Assembly: GCA_005883965.1 (NCBI GenBank)
Contig: VAWL01000135.1
Coordinates: 1-35,384, forward strand
Length of the DNA: 35,384 bases
Direction of reading: 5' to 3'
DNA from: Actinomycetota bacterium
GTDB taxonomy: Bacteria; Actinomycetota; Thermoleophilia; Gaiellales; Gaiellaceae
Numbering within the stretch: the first letter of the stretch is position 1; each line of letters opens with the position of its first letter. Shown here one piece after another: positions 15,891 through 22,602 of this stretch. The position numbers and the translations under genes are program-made. A model generated the notes under the pieces. The model was not told where the DNA came from. It searched no databases and was given only the letters and a program-made list of their open reading frames with translations.

Positions 15891-16697
15891 GTGGACGCTC
15901 TTCGGCAGGTCGAGGGCTGGCCGGCCGAGACGGTAGCCGTCGGCGTCCTGCGCGACGGCGAGGAGGTTGCTACCCAAGGGCCGCGCGAGCACGTCTTCCG
16001 CTGGGCCTCGATCACCAAGCCGGTCACGGCGCTCGCGACGCTGGTCGCTGCCGAGGAGGGCATCGTCGACCTCGACGAGCCGGCCGGCCCGCCCGGCTCG
16101 ACCCTGCGCCACCTGCTTGCCCACGCCTCCGGCCTGCCCTTCGAGGGTCTGACCCCGATCGCCCAGCCAGGCCGGCGCCGGATCTACTCGAACGGCGGCT
16201 TCGACGTCATCGCCGAGACGGTCGCGGCCGCCGCTGAGATGCCGTTCACCGAGTACCTGGAGGCCGCCGTCCTGCAGCCGCTCGGGATGCAAGCAGAGCT
16301 GCGCGGGTCGGCGGCCTCCGAGCTGCACGGGACACTGGACGACCTGCTCCGCTTCGCCGCCGAGCTGCAGCGGCTGAAGCTGATCGCGCCCGAGACCCTG
16401 GTCGAGGCAACGAGCGTCCAGTTCCCCGGCCTGGACGGCGTCCTCCCGGACATCGGGCGGATGGAGCCCAACGACTGGGGCCTCGGCGTCGAGCTCCGCG
16501 ACCAGAAGTCGCCGCACTGGACCGGCTCGCGCAACTCGCCGCGCACGTTCGGCCACTTCGGCGGCAGCGGCACCTTCCTCTGGGTCGACCCGGAGCCGGG
16601 CGTCGCCCTCGCCTGCCTGACCGATTTCGACTTCGGCCCGTGGGCGCTCGAAGCGTGGCCGCAGTTGTCCGACGCTGTCCTCGCCGGCTTCACGTAG
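15891..16697 (+). CDS. Serine hydrolase, beta-lactamase/penicillin-binding-like family
   Basis: 268-residue class C beta-lactamase-like hydrolase. It keeps the full active-site set: Ser40-x-x-Lys43 in WASITKPVTA, Tyr99-Ser-Asn101 in RIYSNGGF, and HFGGSGT as the third motif (HxG). There is no signal peptide, so it is probably cytoplasmic, more like an esterase or D-aminopeptidase relative than a secreted beta-lactamase; substrate unknown. It is shorter than AmpC (about 360), mainly by a reduced middle region. GTG 15891 has a -10 box 8 nt upstream and no ribosome site. The lipoprotein gene follows closely, its own -10 box overlapping this stop codon. Confidence 0.88.
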   Translation: MDALRQVEGWPAETVAVGVLRDGEEVATQGPREHVFRWASITKPVTALATLVAAEEGIVDLDEPAGPPGSTLRHLLAHASGLPFEGLTPIAQPGRRRIYSNGGFDVIAETVAAAAEMPFTEYLEAAVLQPLGMQAELRGSAASELHGTLDDLLRFAAELQRLKLIAPETLVEATSVQFPGLDGVLPDIGRMEPNDWGLGVELRDQKSPHWTGSRNSPRTFGHFGGSGTFLWVDPEPGVALACLTDFDFGPWALEAWPQLSDAVLAGFT

Positions 16698-16700
16698 CCT
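16695..16700 (+). promoter_or_regulatory. -10 box for the lipoprotein gene, overlapping the preceding stop codon
   Basis: TAGCCT, whose TAG is also the stop of the serine hydrolase, lies 8 nt before TTG 16709. This places the start of the lipoprotein at TTG 16709, behind which the lipobox is correctly spaced. Confidence 0.4.
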
Positions 16701-16708
16701 CAAGGCGC

Positions 16709-18586
16709 TTGCGCGTCGCCCTCGCCGCAGCCTTCGGAGCGCTCTTGCTGGCAGGGTGCAGCGACGGCACGCCCTCGAAGACGACTGCTGTAAAGCCCCC
16801 AGCTCGTCCGCATCCGCACCGGCACGCGGTCCGGCCGACGAGCATCGCCACGAGAGCCCTCGGCCTGCCGCCGGTCCACTCGCGCGTCGTCCCGGGCTAC
16901 ATCCTGATCGCCGACCGGAACAACAACCGTGCGCTGATCGTCTCGCCCTCGAAGCAGGTCGTCTGGCAGAAGGGTGGCCTGAACGACCCGGACGACGCGT
17001 TCTTCACGCCGGGCTACCGCTCGATCATCACGAACGAGGAGTTCAACGACACGCTGACCGAGGTCTCGCTGCGGGGCAGGCGGGCGATCTGGAGCTACGG
17101 GCACGCGGGTGTCGCAGGCTCGAGCCCTGGCTACCTGAACACGCCCGACGACGCCTACCGCCTGCCGAACGGCCAGACCGTCGTGGCCGACATCCAGAAC
17201 TGCCGGATCGTCTTCCTCTACAGGTCCGGCAAGGTGGCGCGGATCCTCGGCGGCAGCTGCGCCCACGACCCGCCGCGCGGCTTCGACAGCCCGAACGGCG
17301 ACACGCCGCTGCCGGACGGCGGGCTGCTCGTGACCGAGATCGGGGGCTGGATCGACCGGATCGCTGCGAATGGGAGCCTGCTCTGGTCGATCCGCTCGCC
17401 CGTGGCCTATCCCTCCGATGCGCAGCTCCTGCCGAACGGCCGAGTGCTCGTCGCGAGTTTCACCTCGCCCGGCCGGATCGTGATCGTCGACCGGCAGGGG
17501 CGCGTCACCTGGTCCTTCGGCGCGGCGAGCGGGCCGGACTCCCTCGACAAGCCGTCGCTCGCAGTCCGCTGGCCGAACGGGATGATCGTCGCGAACGACG
17601 ACTACAACCACCGCGTGATCGTGATCAACCCCCGGACAAAGCGGATCGTCTGGCAGTACGGCCACACCGGTGTCCTCGGCACGGCGCCGGGCTACCTGAA
17701 CAAGCCGGACGGGCTCGACCTTCTGCCGGCGGCGGTCGTGCCCGCGCCGAAGCGCGGTCCGCTGCGGCCCGCACCGAAGCTCCACTTGCACGTCCAGCGG
17801 GTCGGGAGCCTGCCGCAGCCGGTGTCGAAACTGGCCGTGGTCGCGCTTCCCGGCGGGAGGATCCTCGCGCTCGGCGGGCTCGTCGGCGGCAGCTCGTCGA
17901 CAGAGATCCTGCTCGGGCCGCCTTCTCGGCTGCGTGCCGCCGGCCGGCTGCCGGTGCCGACGCATGACGCAGGGGCGGCGCTCGCCGGCCGCAGCGCCTA
18001 CCTGTTCGGCGGCGGCGAGGCCGTCTCGACCCCGGCCGTCGTTCGCGTCGACGCAACCACCGGCGCCGCGCGGCGGGCGGGGAGTCTCGGCGAGCCGCTC
18101 TCCGACCTCGGTGCCGCGACGATCGGCGGCACCGCCTATCTGGTCGGCGGCTACACCGGCACGCGGTACGCCACCGCAGTCCTCCGGTTCCGGCCCGGAC
18201 GGCCACCCACGCTCGTCACCCGGCTGCCGGCCGGCCTGCGCTATGCCGGCGTGGCCGCGCTCGGCGGGCGGATCTACGTCGCCGGCGGACTGACGACGGC
18301 CGGTCCCTCACGCGCCGTGTACGCGATCGACCTGGCCGCCGGAACGGTCACCCGCGTCGCGACCCTGCCAACGCCGCTCGACCACGTCGCGCTGGCCGCG
18401 CTCGGGTCGCGCCTGCTGCTCGTCGGCGGCGGCTCGCGCACCGTGCTCGCGATCGACCCGGCCAGGCGCACGGTGCGCACCGCCGGCACGCTGCCGAAGG
18501 CTCTGACCGATCCCGCCGCGGTCTCGCTCGGCGGCAGCGTCTACGTCCTCGGCGGCGGCACCGCCGACGTTCTCCGGCTGCGTTAG
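16709..18586 (+). CDS. Lipoprotein with NHL/PQQ-like propeller and Kelch propeller
   Basis: 625-residue surface lipoprotein. Reading from TTG 16709 gives a type II signal peptide whose lipobox LLAGC puts the lipidated Cys at residue 17, followed by a Thr/Pro/His-rich linker (RPHPHRHAVRPTS). The N-terminal propeller (about 60-345) has repeats of the kind ILIADRNNNRALIVSP, DAYRLPNGQTVVADIQNCRI and GMIVANDDYNHRVIVINP, some ending in PGYLN. The C-terminal part (about 355-625) is a Kelch propeller with doubled-glycine blades such as GRILALGGLVGGSS, GTAYLVGGYTG, GRIYVAGGLTT and GSVYVLGGGTA. Two propellers in tandem suggest binding rather than catalysis. It overlaps the convergent CNB gene by 4 bp. 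Confidence 0.82.
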   Translation: MRVALAAAFGALLLAGCSDGTPSKTTAVKPPARPHPHRHAVRPTSIATRALGLPPVHSRVVPGYILIADRNNNRALIVSPSKQVVWQKGGLNDPDDAFFTPGYRSIITNEEFNDTLTEVSLRGRRAIWSYGHAGVAGSSPGYLNTPDDAYRLPNGQTVVADIQNCRIVFLYRSGKVARILGGSCAHDPPRGFDSPNGDTPLPDGGLLVTEIGGWIDRIAANGSLLWSIRSPVAYPSDAQLLPNGRVLVASFTSPGRIVIVDRQGRVTWSFGAASGPDSLDKPSLAVRWPNGMIVANDDYNHRVIVINPRTKRIVWQYGHTGVLGTAPGYLNKPDGLDLLPAAVVPAPKRGPLRPAPKLHLHVQRVGSLPQPVSKLAVVALPGGRILALGGLVGGSSSTEILLGPPSRLRAAGRLPVPTHDAGAALAGRSAYLFGGGEAVSTPAVVRVDATTGAARRAGSLGEPLSDLGAATIGGTAYLVGGYTGTRYATAVLRFRPGRPPTLVTRLPAGLRYAGVAALGGRIYVAGGLTTAGPSRAVYAIDLAAGTVTRVATLPTPLDHVALAALGSRLLLVGGGSRTVLAIDPARRTVRTAGTLPKALTDPAAVSLGGSVYVLGGGTADVLRLR

Positions 18587-18954
18587 TCCTCCGCGAACAG
18601 CGGGCGAAGCAGCTCGTCGAACGTCTCGCGGTCACAGCTCGCGACGACGGCCGGCGTCAGGGCGCGCACGGAGGCCGTCCGCGGGACGTTCATCGCAAGT
18701 GCGACCTCGCCGAAGTAGTCGCCCGGCTGCAGCACGCGCCGTGGGCCCAGATCCTCCTGGCTGACGGCGAAGATCCCCGAGAGGACGAGGTAGAAGCGCT
18801 CGCCCGGGTCGCCCTCGCGCACCACCTGCCGGCCGGGCGGAACCTCCTCGCGCTCCAGCCGACGCGCGATCTTCATCAGCTCCTCGCCGGGCACCGAAGC
18901 GAGCAGCGAGACCCGGGAGAGCTCGGAGACCGTGGCGGGCACGAAGCGGGGCAT
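18583..18954 (-). CDS. Stand-alone cyclic-nucleotide-binding domain protein
   Basis: 123-residue protein made of a single CAP/CNB domain (LASVPGEELMKIARRLE, REGDPGERFYLVLSGIFAV). The phosphate-binding cassette reads GDYFGEVALAMNVPRTASV, with the Gly-Glu pair and the Arg that contact a cyclic nucleotide both present, so cAMP or cGMP binding is likely. No helix-turn-helix or enzyme domain is attached. An adenylate cyclase-like gene lies 12 kb away (30.9-34.2 kb), but any link is guesswork. ATG 18954 is chosen; the frame further upstream is antisense to the Nudix gene. A CACAAT hexamer ends 6 nt before the ATG. Confidence 0.88.
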   Translation of the reverse strand: MPRFVPATVSELSRVSLLASVPGEELMKIARRLEREEVPPGRQVVREGDPGERFYLVLSGIFAVSQEDLGPRRVLQPGDYFGEVALAMNVPRTASVRALTPAVVASCDRETFDELLRPLFAED

Positions 18955-18959
18955 CGCCG

Positions 18960-18966
18960 TATTGTG
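18960..18966. promoter_or_regulatory. Overlapping -10 boxes of the CNB / Nudix divergent pair
   Basis: Plus strand TATTGT (18960-18965) lies 7 nt before GTG 18973. Minus strand CACAAT (18961-18966) lies 6 nt before ATG 18954. The start codons are 18 bp apart and the two hexamers are nearly complements of one another. The GTG at 18964 overlaps the box, which is why 18973 is taken as the Nudix start. Confidence 0.5.
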
Positions 18967-18972
18967 GCCGTC

Positions 18973-19488
18973 GTGGGCGAGCTCGCGGAGTGGCGCTTCT
19001 GCCCGCGCTGCGGCGCGGAGCTCCGGCACGAGGGCTCGCGGGTCGAGTGCCCGGCCTGCGGCTTCGTGGCATACGGGAGCTCCAAGCCAACCGCGGGTGC
19101 GCTCTGCGAGGACGGGGAGGGCCGAGTTCTGCTGGCCCGGCGCGCGCACGAGCCGTTCAAGGGACGTTGGGACATCCCCGGTGGCTTCCTCGAGGAGGGC
19201 GAGCACCCGCTCGACGGCCTCCGCCGCGAGCTGCGCGAGGAGACCGGTCTCGAAGTCGAGCCGCTCGAGTTCCTGGGCGCCTGGATGGACCGGTACGGCG
19301 GCGACTCGACCGCGGAGGCGACGCTCAACCTCTACTGGACTGCGCGCGTAGTCAGCGGTGAGCCCGTGCCCGCCGACGACGTCAGCGAGCTCGCCTGGTT
19401 CGCAGCGGACGAGCTTCCCGCGAAGGACGAGCTCGCCTTCGAGAACGTGCCGCTGGTGCTAGCCGCCTGGCGGCAGCAGCACCCGTAG
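18973..19488 (+). CDS. Nudix hydrolase with N-terminal zinc ribbon
   Basis: 171-residue hydrolase of nucleoside-diphosphate derivatives. A zinc ribbon (FCPRCGAEL and ECPACGFVAYG) in the first 35 residues resembles that of NudC-type NADH pyrophosphatases, and the catalytic Nudix box follows with all key residues: GGFLEEGEHPLDGL, then RRELREETGLEV (G-x5-E-x7-REUxEExGU). Such short zinc-ribbon Nudix proteins are distinct from full-length NudC and lack its C-terminal SQPWPFPxS signature, so substrate (ADP-ribose, NADH or other) is open. The start is GTG 18973 or, less likely, GTG 18964. The 3' end overlaps the convergent lipid-kinase-like gene by 30 bp. Confidence 0.88.
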   Translation: MGELAEWRFCPRCGAELRHEGSRVECPACGFVAYGSSKPTAGALCEDGEGRVLLARRAHEPFKGRWDIPGGFLEEGEHPLDGLRRELREETGLEVEPLEFLGAWMDRYGGDSTAEATLNLYWTARVVSGEPVPADDVSELAWFAADELPAKDELAFENVPLVLAAWRQQHP

Positions 19489-20040
19489 TGCGAGCGGCTC
19501 GATCGCCAGCTCGAGCGGCGGCTCCAGCACGGCCGGCTCGCCGTCGACCTCGGCCCAGACGCCGCGGTGGCGCCCGAGCCAGAGCGCTCGCAGCCCCGCA
19601 AGCGCCTCGCGCCGTCGGCGGTGCCGCTCGCGCCGGCGGACGAGCGACGCGTAGGCCCCGAGCGAGACGTTGTTCAGGAAACGGCGCTCGCCGACCCGGC
19701 CGAGGTCGACGCGGCGCTCCTCTCCGGCGAACGTGTCGAGCGCGCGGGCCAGGTCATCGCGGCCGAGCCCGAGGTCGCGGGCGAAGTGGTTCCGCGTCCC
19801 GTACGGCACGACCACCAGCGGGAGATTTCGCTCCGCGGCCACGCTTGCCACCGTTGCGACCGAGCCGTCGCCTCCCGCAACGCCCAGAACGTCCACCTCG
19901 GCCGCGCGCGCGATTGCGGCGGCATCGTCGCCGTTGCCGAGAACACGAGCCTCGATCCCGCGGCGTACAGCCTCGGCTGCCAGCTCCCGCGCGCCGTCCC
20001 CGTCCCCTGCACGCGGGTTGATCAGGAGCAGCGCCCGCAC
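19459..20040 (-). CDS. Diacylglycerol kinase/LCB5-family protein, short form
   Basis: 193-residue member of the DAG kinase catalytic superfamily. The nucleotide-binding signature GVAGGDGSVATVASVA and the following PYGTRNHFARDLGL are well conserved, as is the INPRAG motif at the N-terminus (residues 7-12), so lipid or sphingoid-type phosphorylation with ATP is likely. Family members usually have about 290-320 residues with a complete beta-sandwich C-domain; this one stops soon after LNNVSLGAYASLV and a short ALRVLLPPGG end, so the second domain is reduced. GTG 20040 is 7 nt behind TACGCT and has no SD; the reading frame continues further upstream without a credible start. Confidence 0.85.
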   Translation of the reverse strand: MRALLLINPRAGDGDGARELAAEAVRRGIEARVLGNGDDAAAIARAAEVDVLGVAGGDGSVATVASVAAERNLPLVVVPYGTRNHFARDLGLGRDDLARALDTFAGEERRVDLGRVGERRFLNNVSLGAYASLVRRRERHRRRREALAGLRALWLGRHRGVWAEVDGEPAVLEPPLELAIEPLALRVLLPPGG

Positions 20041-20047
20041 GGGCGGG

Positions 20048-20053
20048 AGCGTA
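20048..20053 (-). promoter_or_regulatory. -10 box of the DAG-kinase-like gene
   Basis: TACGCT on the minus strand, 7 nt before GTG 20040. It fits the leaderless pattern seen at other starts in the window. Confidence 0.4.
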
Positions 20054-20126
20054 TAGGCGCCTCCGACCGCGAAGTTAGGCCGTTCGGCCCATTGCCGACG
20101 GCCGCCGCCGTCCCGATGATTTCTCC

Positions 20127-20276
20127 ATGGCCGAGGGCGACCTGTACCGGATCGAGGACGAGATCGACGAGGGCTGGCTCGAGCGCTGGCTGGAGGCCGG
20201 CATCGAGACGATCGAGGCTTACCTGGCGAAGCACGCGGCGTTCGTCGACTTCCTCGAAGCGGCCGAGCAAAGCTAG
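20127..20276 (+). CDS. Small acidic protein, 49 aa
   Basis: Short frame from ATG 20127 to TAG 20274-20276. The product starts MAEGDLYRIEDEIDEG and is acidic and helical, with a Trp-rich middle (WLERWLEAG) and the end DFLEAAEQS. Third codon positions are almost all G or C, as in the genes around it, which is why I accept it. It has no ribosome site. GATGAT six bases upstream could serve as a weak -10 box. Function unknown; it may be a structural or regulatory peptide. The stop lies 44 bp before the DUF2231 gene. Confidence 0.5.
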   Translation: MAEGDLYRIEDEIDEGWLERWLEAGIETIEAYLAKHAAFVDFLEAAEQS

Positions 20277-20320
20277 CTGGAGAAACCGATTCGCCGTCGT
20301 CTGCGTTAGTACGCAAGACG

Positions 20321-20842
20321 ATGAGGATCAGCTATCTCTGGAAGGGCCTGCCAGGCCACCCGCTCCACCCGCCGCTCACCGACGCGACAATCGGCGCCTA
20401 CACGGCGTCGACGGCGATGGCATTCGCGAGCGCGATCGGCGTCGCGCACGTAGCAGCCGCGAACGGCTGGTGGCTGGCGCTCGTCGTGGGCCTGATCATC
20501 ACCGCGTTCACCGCGCTGACCGGCTTCGCCGACTGGCTGACGATCGAGTGGGGCTCACCGCTGTGGAAGACGGCGACGTGGCACATGCTCTCGATGCTGA
20601 CCGCGACCGTGTTCTTCCTCATCGCGGCGCTCGTCGGGCACTCCGGCTACCGACACGGCGCCGTGGAGACCGGCCCGTTCATCCTGACCCTGGCCGGCTT
20701 CGGCTTCCTCACGATCGGCGGCTGGCTCGGCGGCGCGGTCGTCTTCGTGCATGGCATGCGCGTGCTCAGCCTGGTCGACGAGCCGGCGGGACGAGCGGTC
20801 GCGCCCATCCCGCACCCCGAAAAAGAGGACGCCGAAGCCTAA
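20321..20842 (+). CDS. DUF2231-family membrane protein
   Basis: 173-residue integral membrane protein with about four hydrophobic helices. The N-terminal GHPLHPPLTDATIGAYTAS is the signature of DUF2231, and conserved His residues (GHPLHP, TATWHML, GHSGYRH) suggest metal or heme contact, as proposed for this family; no activity is established. The C-terminus is cytoplasmic and polar (RAVAPIPHPEKEDAEA). ATG 20321 follows a TAGTAC hexamer at 8 nt, which is a weak -10 box, and no ribosome site is obvious. The small acidic gene upstream could be co-transcribed. Confidence 0.85.
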   Translation: MRISYLWKGLPGHPLHPPLTDATIGAYTASTAMAFASAIGVAHVAAANGWWLALVVGLIITAFTALTGFADWLTIEWGSPLWKTATWHMLSMLTATVFFLIAALVGHSGYRHGAVETGPFILTLAGFGFLTIGGWLGGAVVFVHGMRVLSLVDEPAGRAVAPIPHPEKEDAEA

Positions 20843-20852
20843 GCTTGGCCTT

Positions 20853-20868
20853 GCCTCGGGATCGAGGC
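20853..20868 (+). terminator. Possible terminator after the DUF2231 gene
   Basis: GCCTCG and CGAGGC form a 6-bp stem with a GGAT loop, followed by CCCGATATTTTC. The U-rich run starts a few bases later than ideal, so strength is uncertain. Confidence 0.4.
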
Positions 20869-20918
20869 CCCGATATTTTCCCGGAGGGCAGGTAGACATC
20901 GCCAACGGGAGGGGAGCC

Positions 20919-22136
20919 ATGAAGAGCGTGAAGGCCTGGTTCGTCTTGGCGGCGGTCTCCGCAGTCGTGCTGGGGCTCAGCGCCTCGGTCGGCGCCGCCG
21001 GGACGGGGACAGGCTCGGCAACCGTCAGCTCGGGAACCGTCGGGGCGAGCACTGCGGCGTGCCTCTCGCACGTCGTGGGCGGGCTGAGCGAGGACTGGTA
21101 CGAGTACTACACGGCGGGCTGCACGGGTCACGACGAGCCGGAGCTCGACCCGGTCTCGTCCGCTCCCGGCTCGGCGCGCAACATCACGTGGCGCGTCGCG
21201 CTGCCGGCCGATGGGACGTTCCCGGTCTCGAGCGTCGGGCCGACTTTCTGGTTCGGGGGCACGGTCAAGGACACGAACCCGAACAAGATCGGCGGCGAGG
21301 GGTTCCTCGAGCTGCAGTTCTACCCGGACTCCTTCGCCAAGAAGTGCTCGTCCAACGGCGGCTTCTCGGTCACGCAGCAGGCCAACGTCTACACGGCGTG
21401 CTCGCCCGTCTGGACGATCGCGCAGCAGGGAGGCCAGATCATCGAGCCCGCCGCGTTCAACGGCATGCTCACGGACGCATCAGGAAAGGGCCCGTTCGTC
21501 ATGCACGCCCTCGACGTCGTCGACGTCCACATCTGGGCGCCGTCGCCCACCTCGGCCTACCAGGAGCAGGTCAGGGACGAAACCAGCGGGACCACGTCGA
21601 GCGTGCTCGTGCTCAACAGTCCCAAGGATGGCCCGCTGACGCCGGAGTTCGACACCAACCAGATCGGGAACGCGCTCGACTGGGGCGGCGTCTGGGACAC
21701 GCCGATGGCATTCGTCTGGGAGATCGGCCACTCGGACCTCTACGGTGACCATCCCGGCGAGTTCTGCGTTCCGGGCCAGACGTTCTGCGGCTCGTTCAAC
21801 AACGACAACTGGGCCGGATTCCAACCGATCCGGATCTTCGATGCGACCTTCGGTGACGGCTCACACCAGCAGAACTGGGCGGCGGTGTCCGACACCGGCG
21901 GCAAGGCCGAGGTGCTCGGGAACTCGTTCGTCGGCCCGACGGACTGCACGCGTTACGGCGGTCCGTTTTGCATCTACCCGTGGTTCTCGTGGGACGGGGC
22001 GGCTCTCAACTACGGGGTCAGCTACCCGAACACGGTCGACAACCTCGGTAAGGCGAACCAGTTCGCGCAGAAGACGAAGTGTCCGGAAGACGGCGTCTTC
22101 GCCGGACCGACCTACTGCGACACGATCATCCGCTAG
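20919..22136 (+). CDS. Secreted protein of unknown function, 405 aa
   Basis: Exported protein with a clear signal peptide (KAWFVLAAVSAVVLGLSASV, then ASVGAA). The mature part has about ten Cys residues (for example STAACLSHV, FAKKCSSNGG, NVYTACSPVW, GEFCVPGQTFCGSF, DCTRYGGPFCIYPW and the C-terminal GPTYCDTIIR), and it is rich in Trp and Asn/Gly, as in extracellular beta-rich proteins. The even spread of Cys suggests disulfides. I recognise no domain or active-site motif. ATG 20919 is preceded by GGGAGGGGAG at 2-3 nt, a usable ribosome site. A strong hairpin follows the stop, so it is probably monocistronic. Confidence 0.8.
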   Translation: MKSVKAWFVLAAVSAVVLGLSASVGAAGTGTGSATVSSGTVGASTAACLSHVVGGLSEDWYEYYTAGCTGHDEPELDPVSSAPGSARNITWRVALPADGTFPVSSVGPTFWFGGTVKDTNPNKIGGEGFLELQFYPDSFAKKCSSNGGFSVTQQANVYTACSPVWTIAQQGGQIIEPAAFNGMLTDASGKGPFVMHALDVVDVHIWAPSPTSAYQEQVRDETSGTTSSVLVLNSPKDGPLTPEFDTNQIGNALDWGGVWDTPMAFVWEIGHSDLYGDHPGEFCVPGQTFCGSFNNDNWAGFQPIRIFDATFGDGSHQQNWAAVSDTGGKAEVLGNSFVGPTDCTRYGGPFCIYPWFSWDGAALNYGVSYPNTVDNLGKANQFAQKTKCPEDGVFAGPTYCDTIIR

Positions 22137-22152
22137 CTAAAGCCAAGGACAA

Positions 22153-22180
22153 GGAGGCGGGCACCTCGGTGTCCGCCTCC
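22153..22180. terminator. Hairpin terminator between convergent genes
   Basis: A 12-bp stem with one G-U pair and a CTCG loop: GGAGGCGGGCAC at 22153-22164 and GTGTCCGCCTCC at 22169-22180. On the plus strand it is followed by GCCTTTGGCC. It lies between the ends of the secreted-protein and thioredoxin genes and could act on both. Confidence 0.6.
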
Positions 22181-22196
22181 GCCTTTGGCCGTTCGG

Positions 22197-22517
22197 CTAG
22201 GCGGCGGCTTCGGCGAGGCCGAGGCGCTCTTCGAGCATCGACTTCGGCATGGCGCCGACGGCTGCCGCTGCGGGCTCGCCGTCCTTGAACAGGATCAGCG
22301 TCGGGATCGACATCACCCCGAAGCGCTGGGCGACCGCGGGCTGCTCGTCGATGTTCAGCTTCACGATCTTCAGATCGTCGCGCTCCTCCGCGATCTGGTC
22401 GAGCACGGGCGCGATCGCATGGCACGGGCCGCACCACTCGGCCCAGAAGTCGACGAGCACGGGCTGCTCGCTGCCGAGCACCTGTGTGTCGAAGGTCTCT
22501 TCGGTGACTGAATCCAT
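22197..22517 (-). CDS. trxA: Thioredoxin
   Basis: 106-residue cytoplasmic thioredoxin that reduces protein disulfides with its Cys29/Cys32 pair ([14 protein letters not shown]). The Asp under the active site (LVDFWAEW), the cis-Pro loop (MSIPTLILF) and the C-terminal helix are present, and length is typical. ATG 22517 is chosen because AAAGGA lies about 10 nt upstream and it gives the normal N-terminus; frames starting further upstream (22553, 22586) only add a leader with no family counterpart. It is divergent from the synthetase gene, with 85 bp between the two starts. A link to the peroxiredoxin as its reductant is possible but unproven. Confidence 0.93.
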   Translation of the reverse strand: MDSVTEETFDTQVLGSEQPVLVDFWAEWCGPCHAIAPVLDQIAEERDDLKIVKLNIDEQPAVAQRFGVMSIPTLILFKDGEPAAAAVGAMPKSMLEERLGLAEAAA

Positions 22518-22590
22518 TTCTGATTTTTCCTTTCTACCTGGAGTCTCGGACATTGAAAACGCGGGGTCGGAGCCCATTGTTCCCACTCGC

Positions 22591-22596
22591 TACGAT
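22591..22596 (+). promoter_or_regulatory. -10 box of the IleRS-type gene
   Basis: TACGAT lies 6 nt before ATG 22603, so the transcript is probably leaderless. No T-box leader is present, unlike ileS in some other actinobacteria. Confidence 0.45.
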
Positions 22597-22602
22597 CGCC
22601 CG

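Noticed and set aside
22518-22602. T-box leader for ileS
   Set aside because: Only 85 bp separate it from trxA, and a -10 box lies 6 nt before the ATG, leaving no room for a leader RNA.
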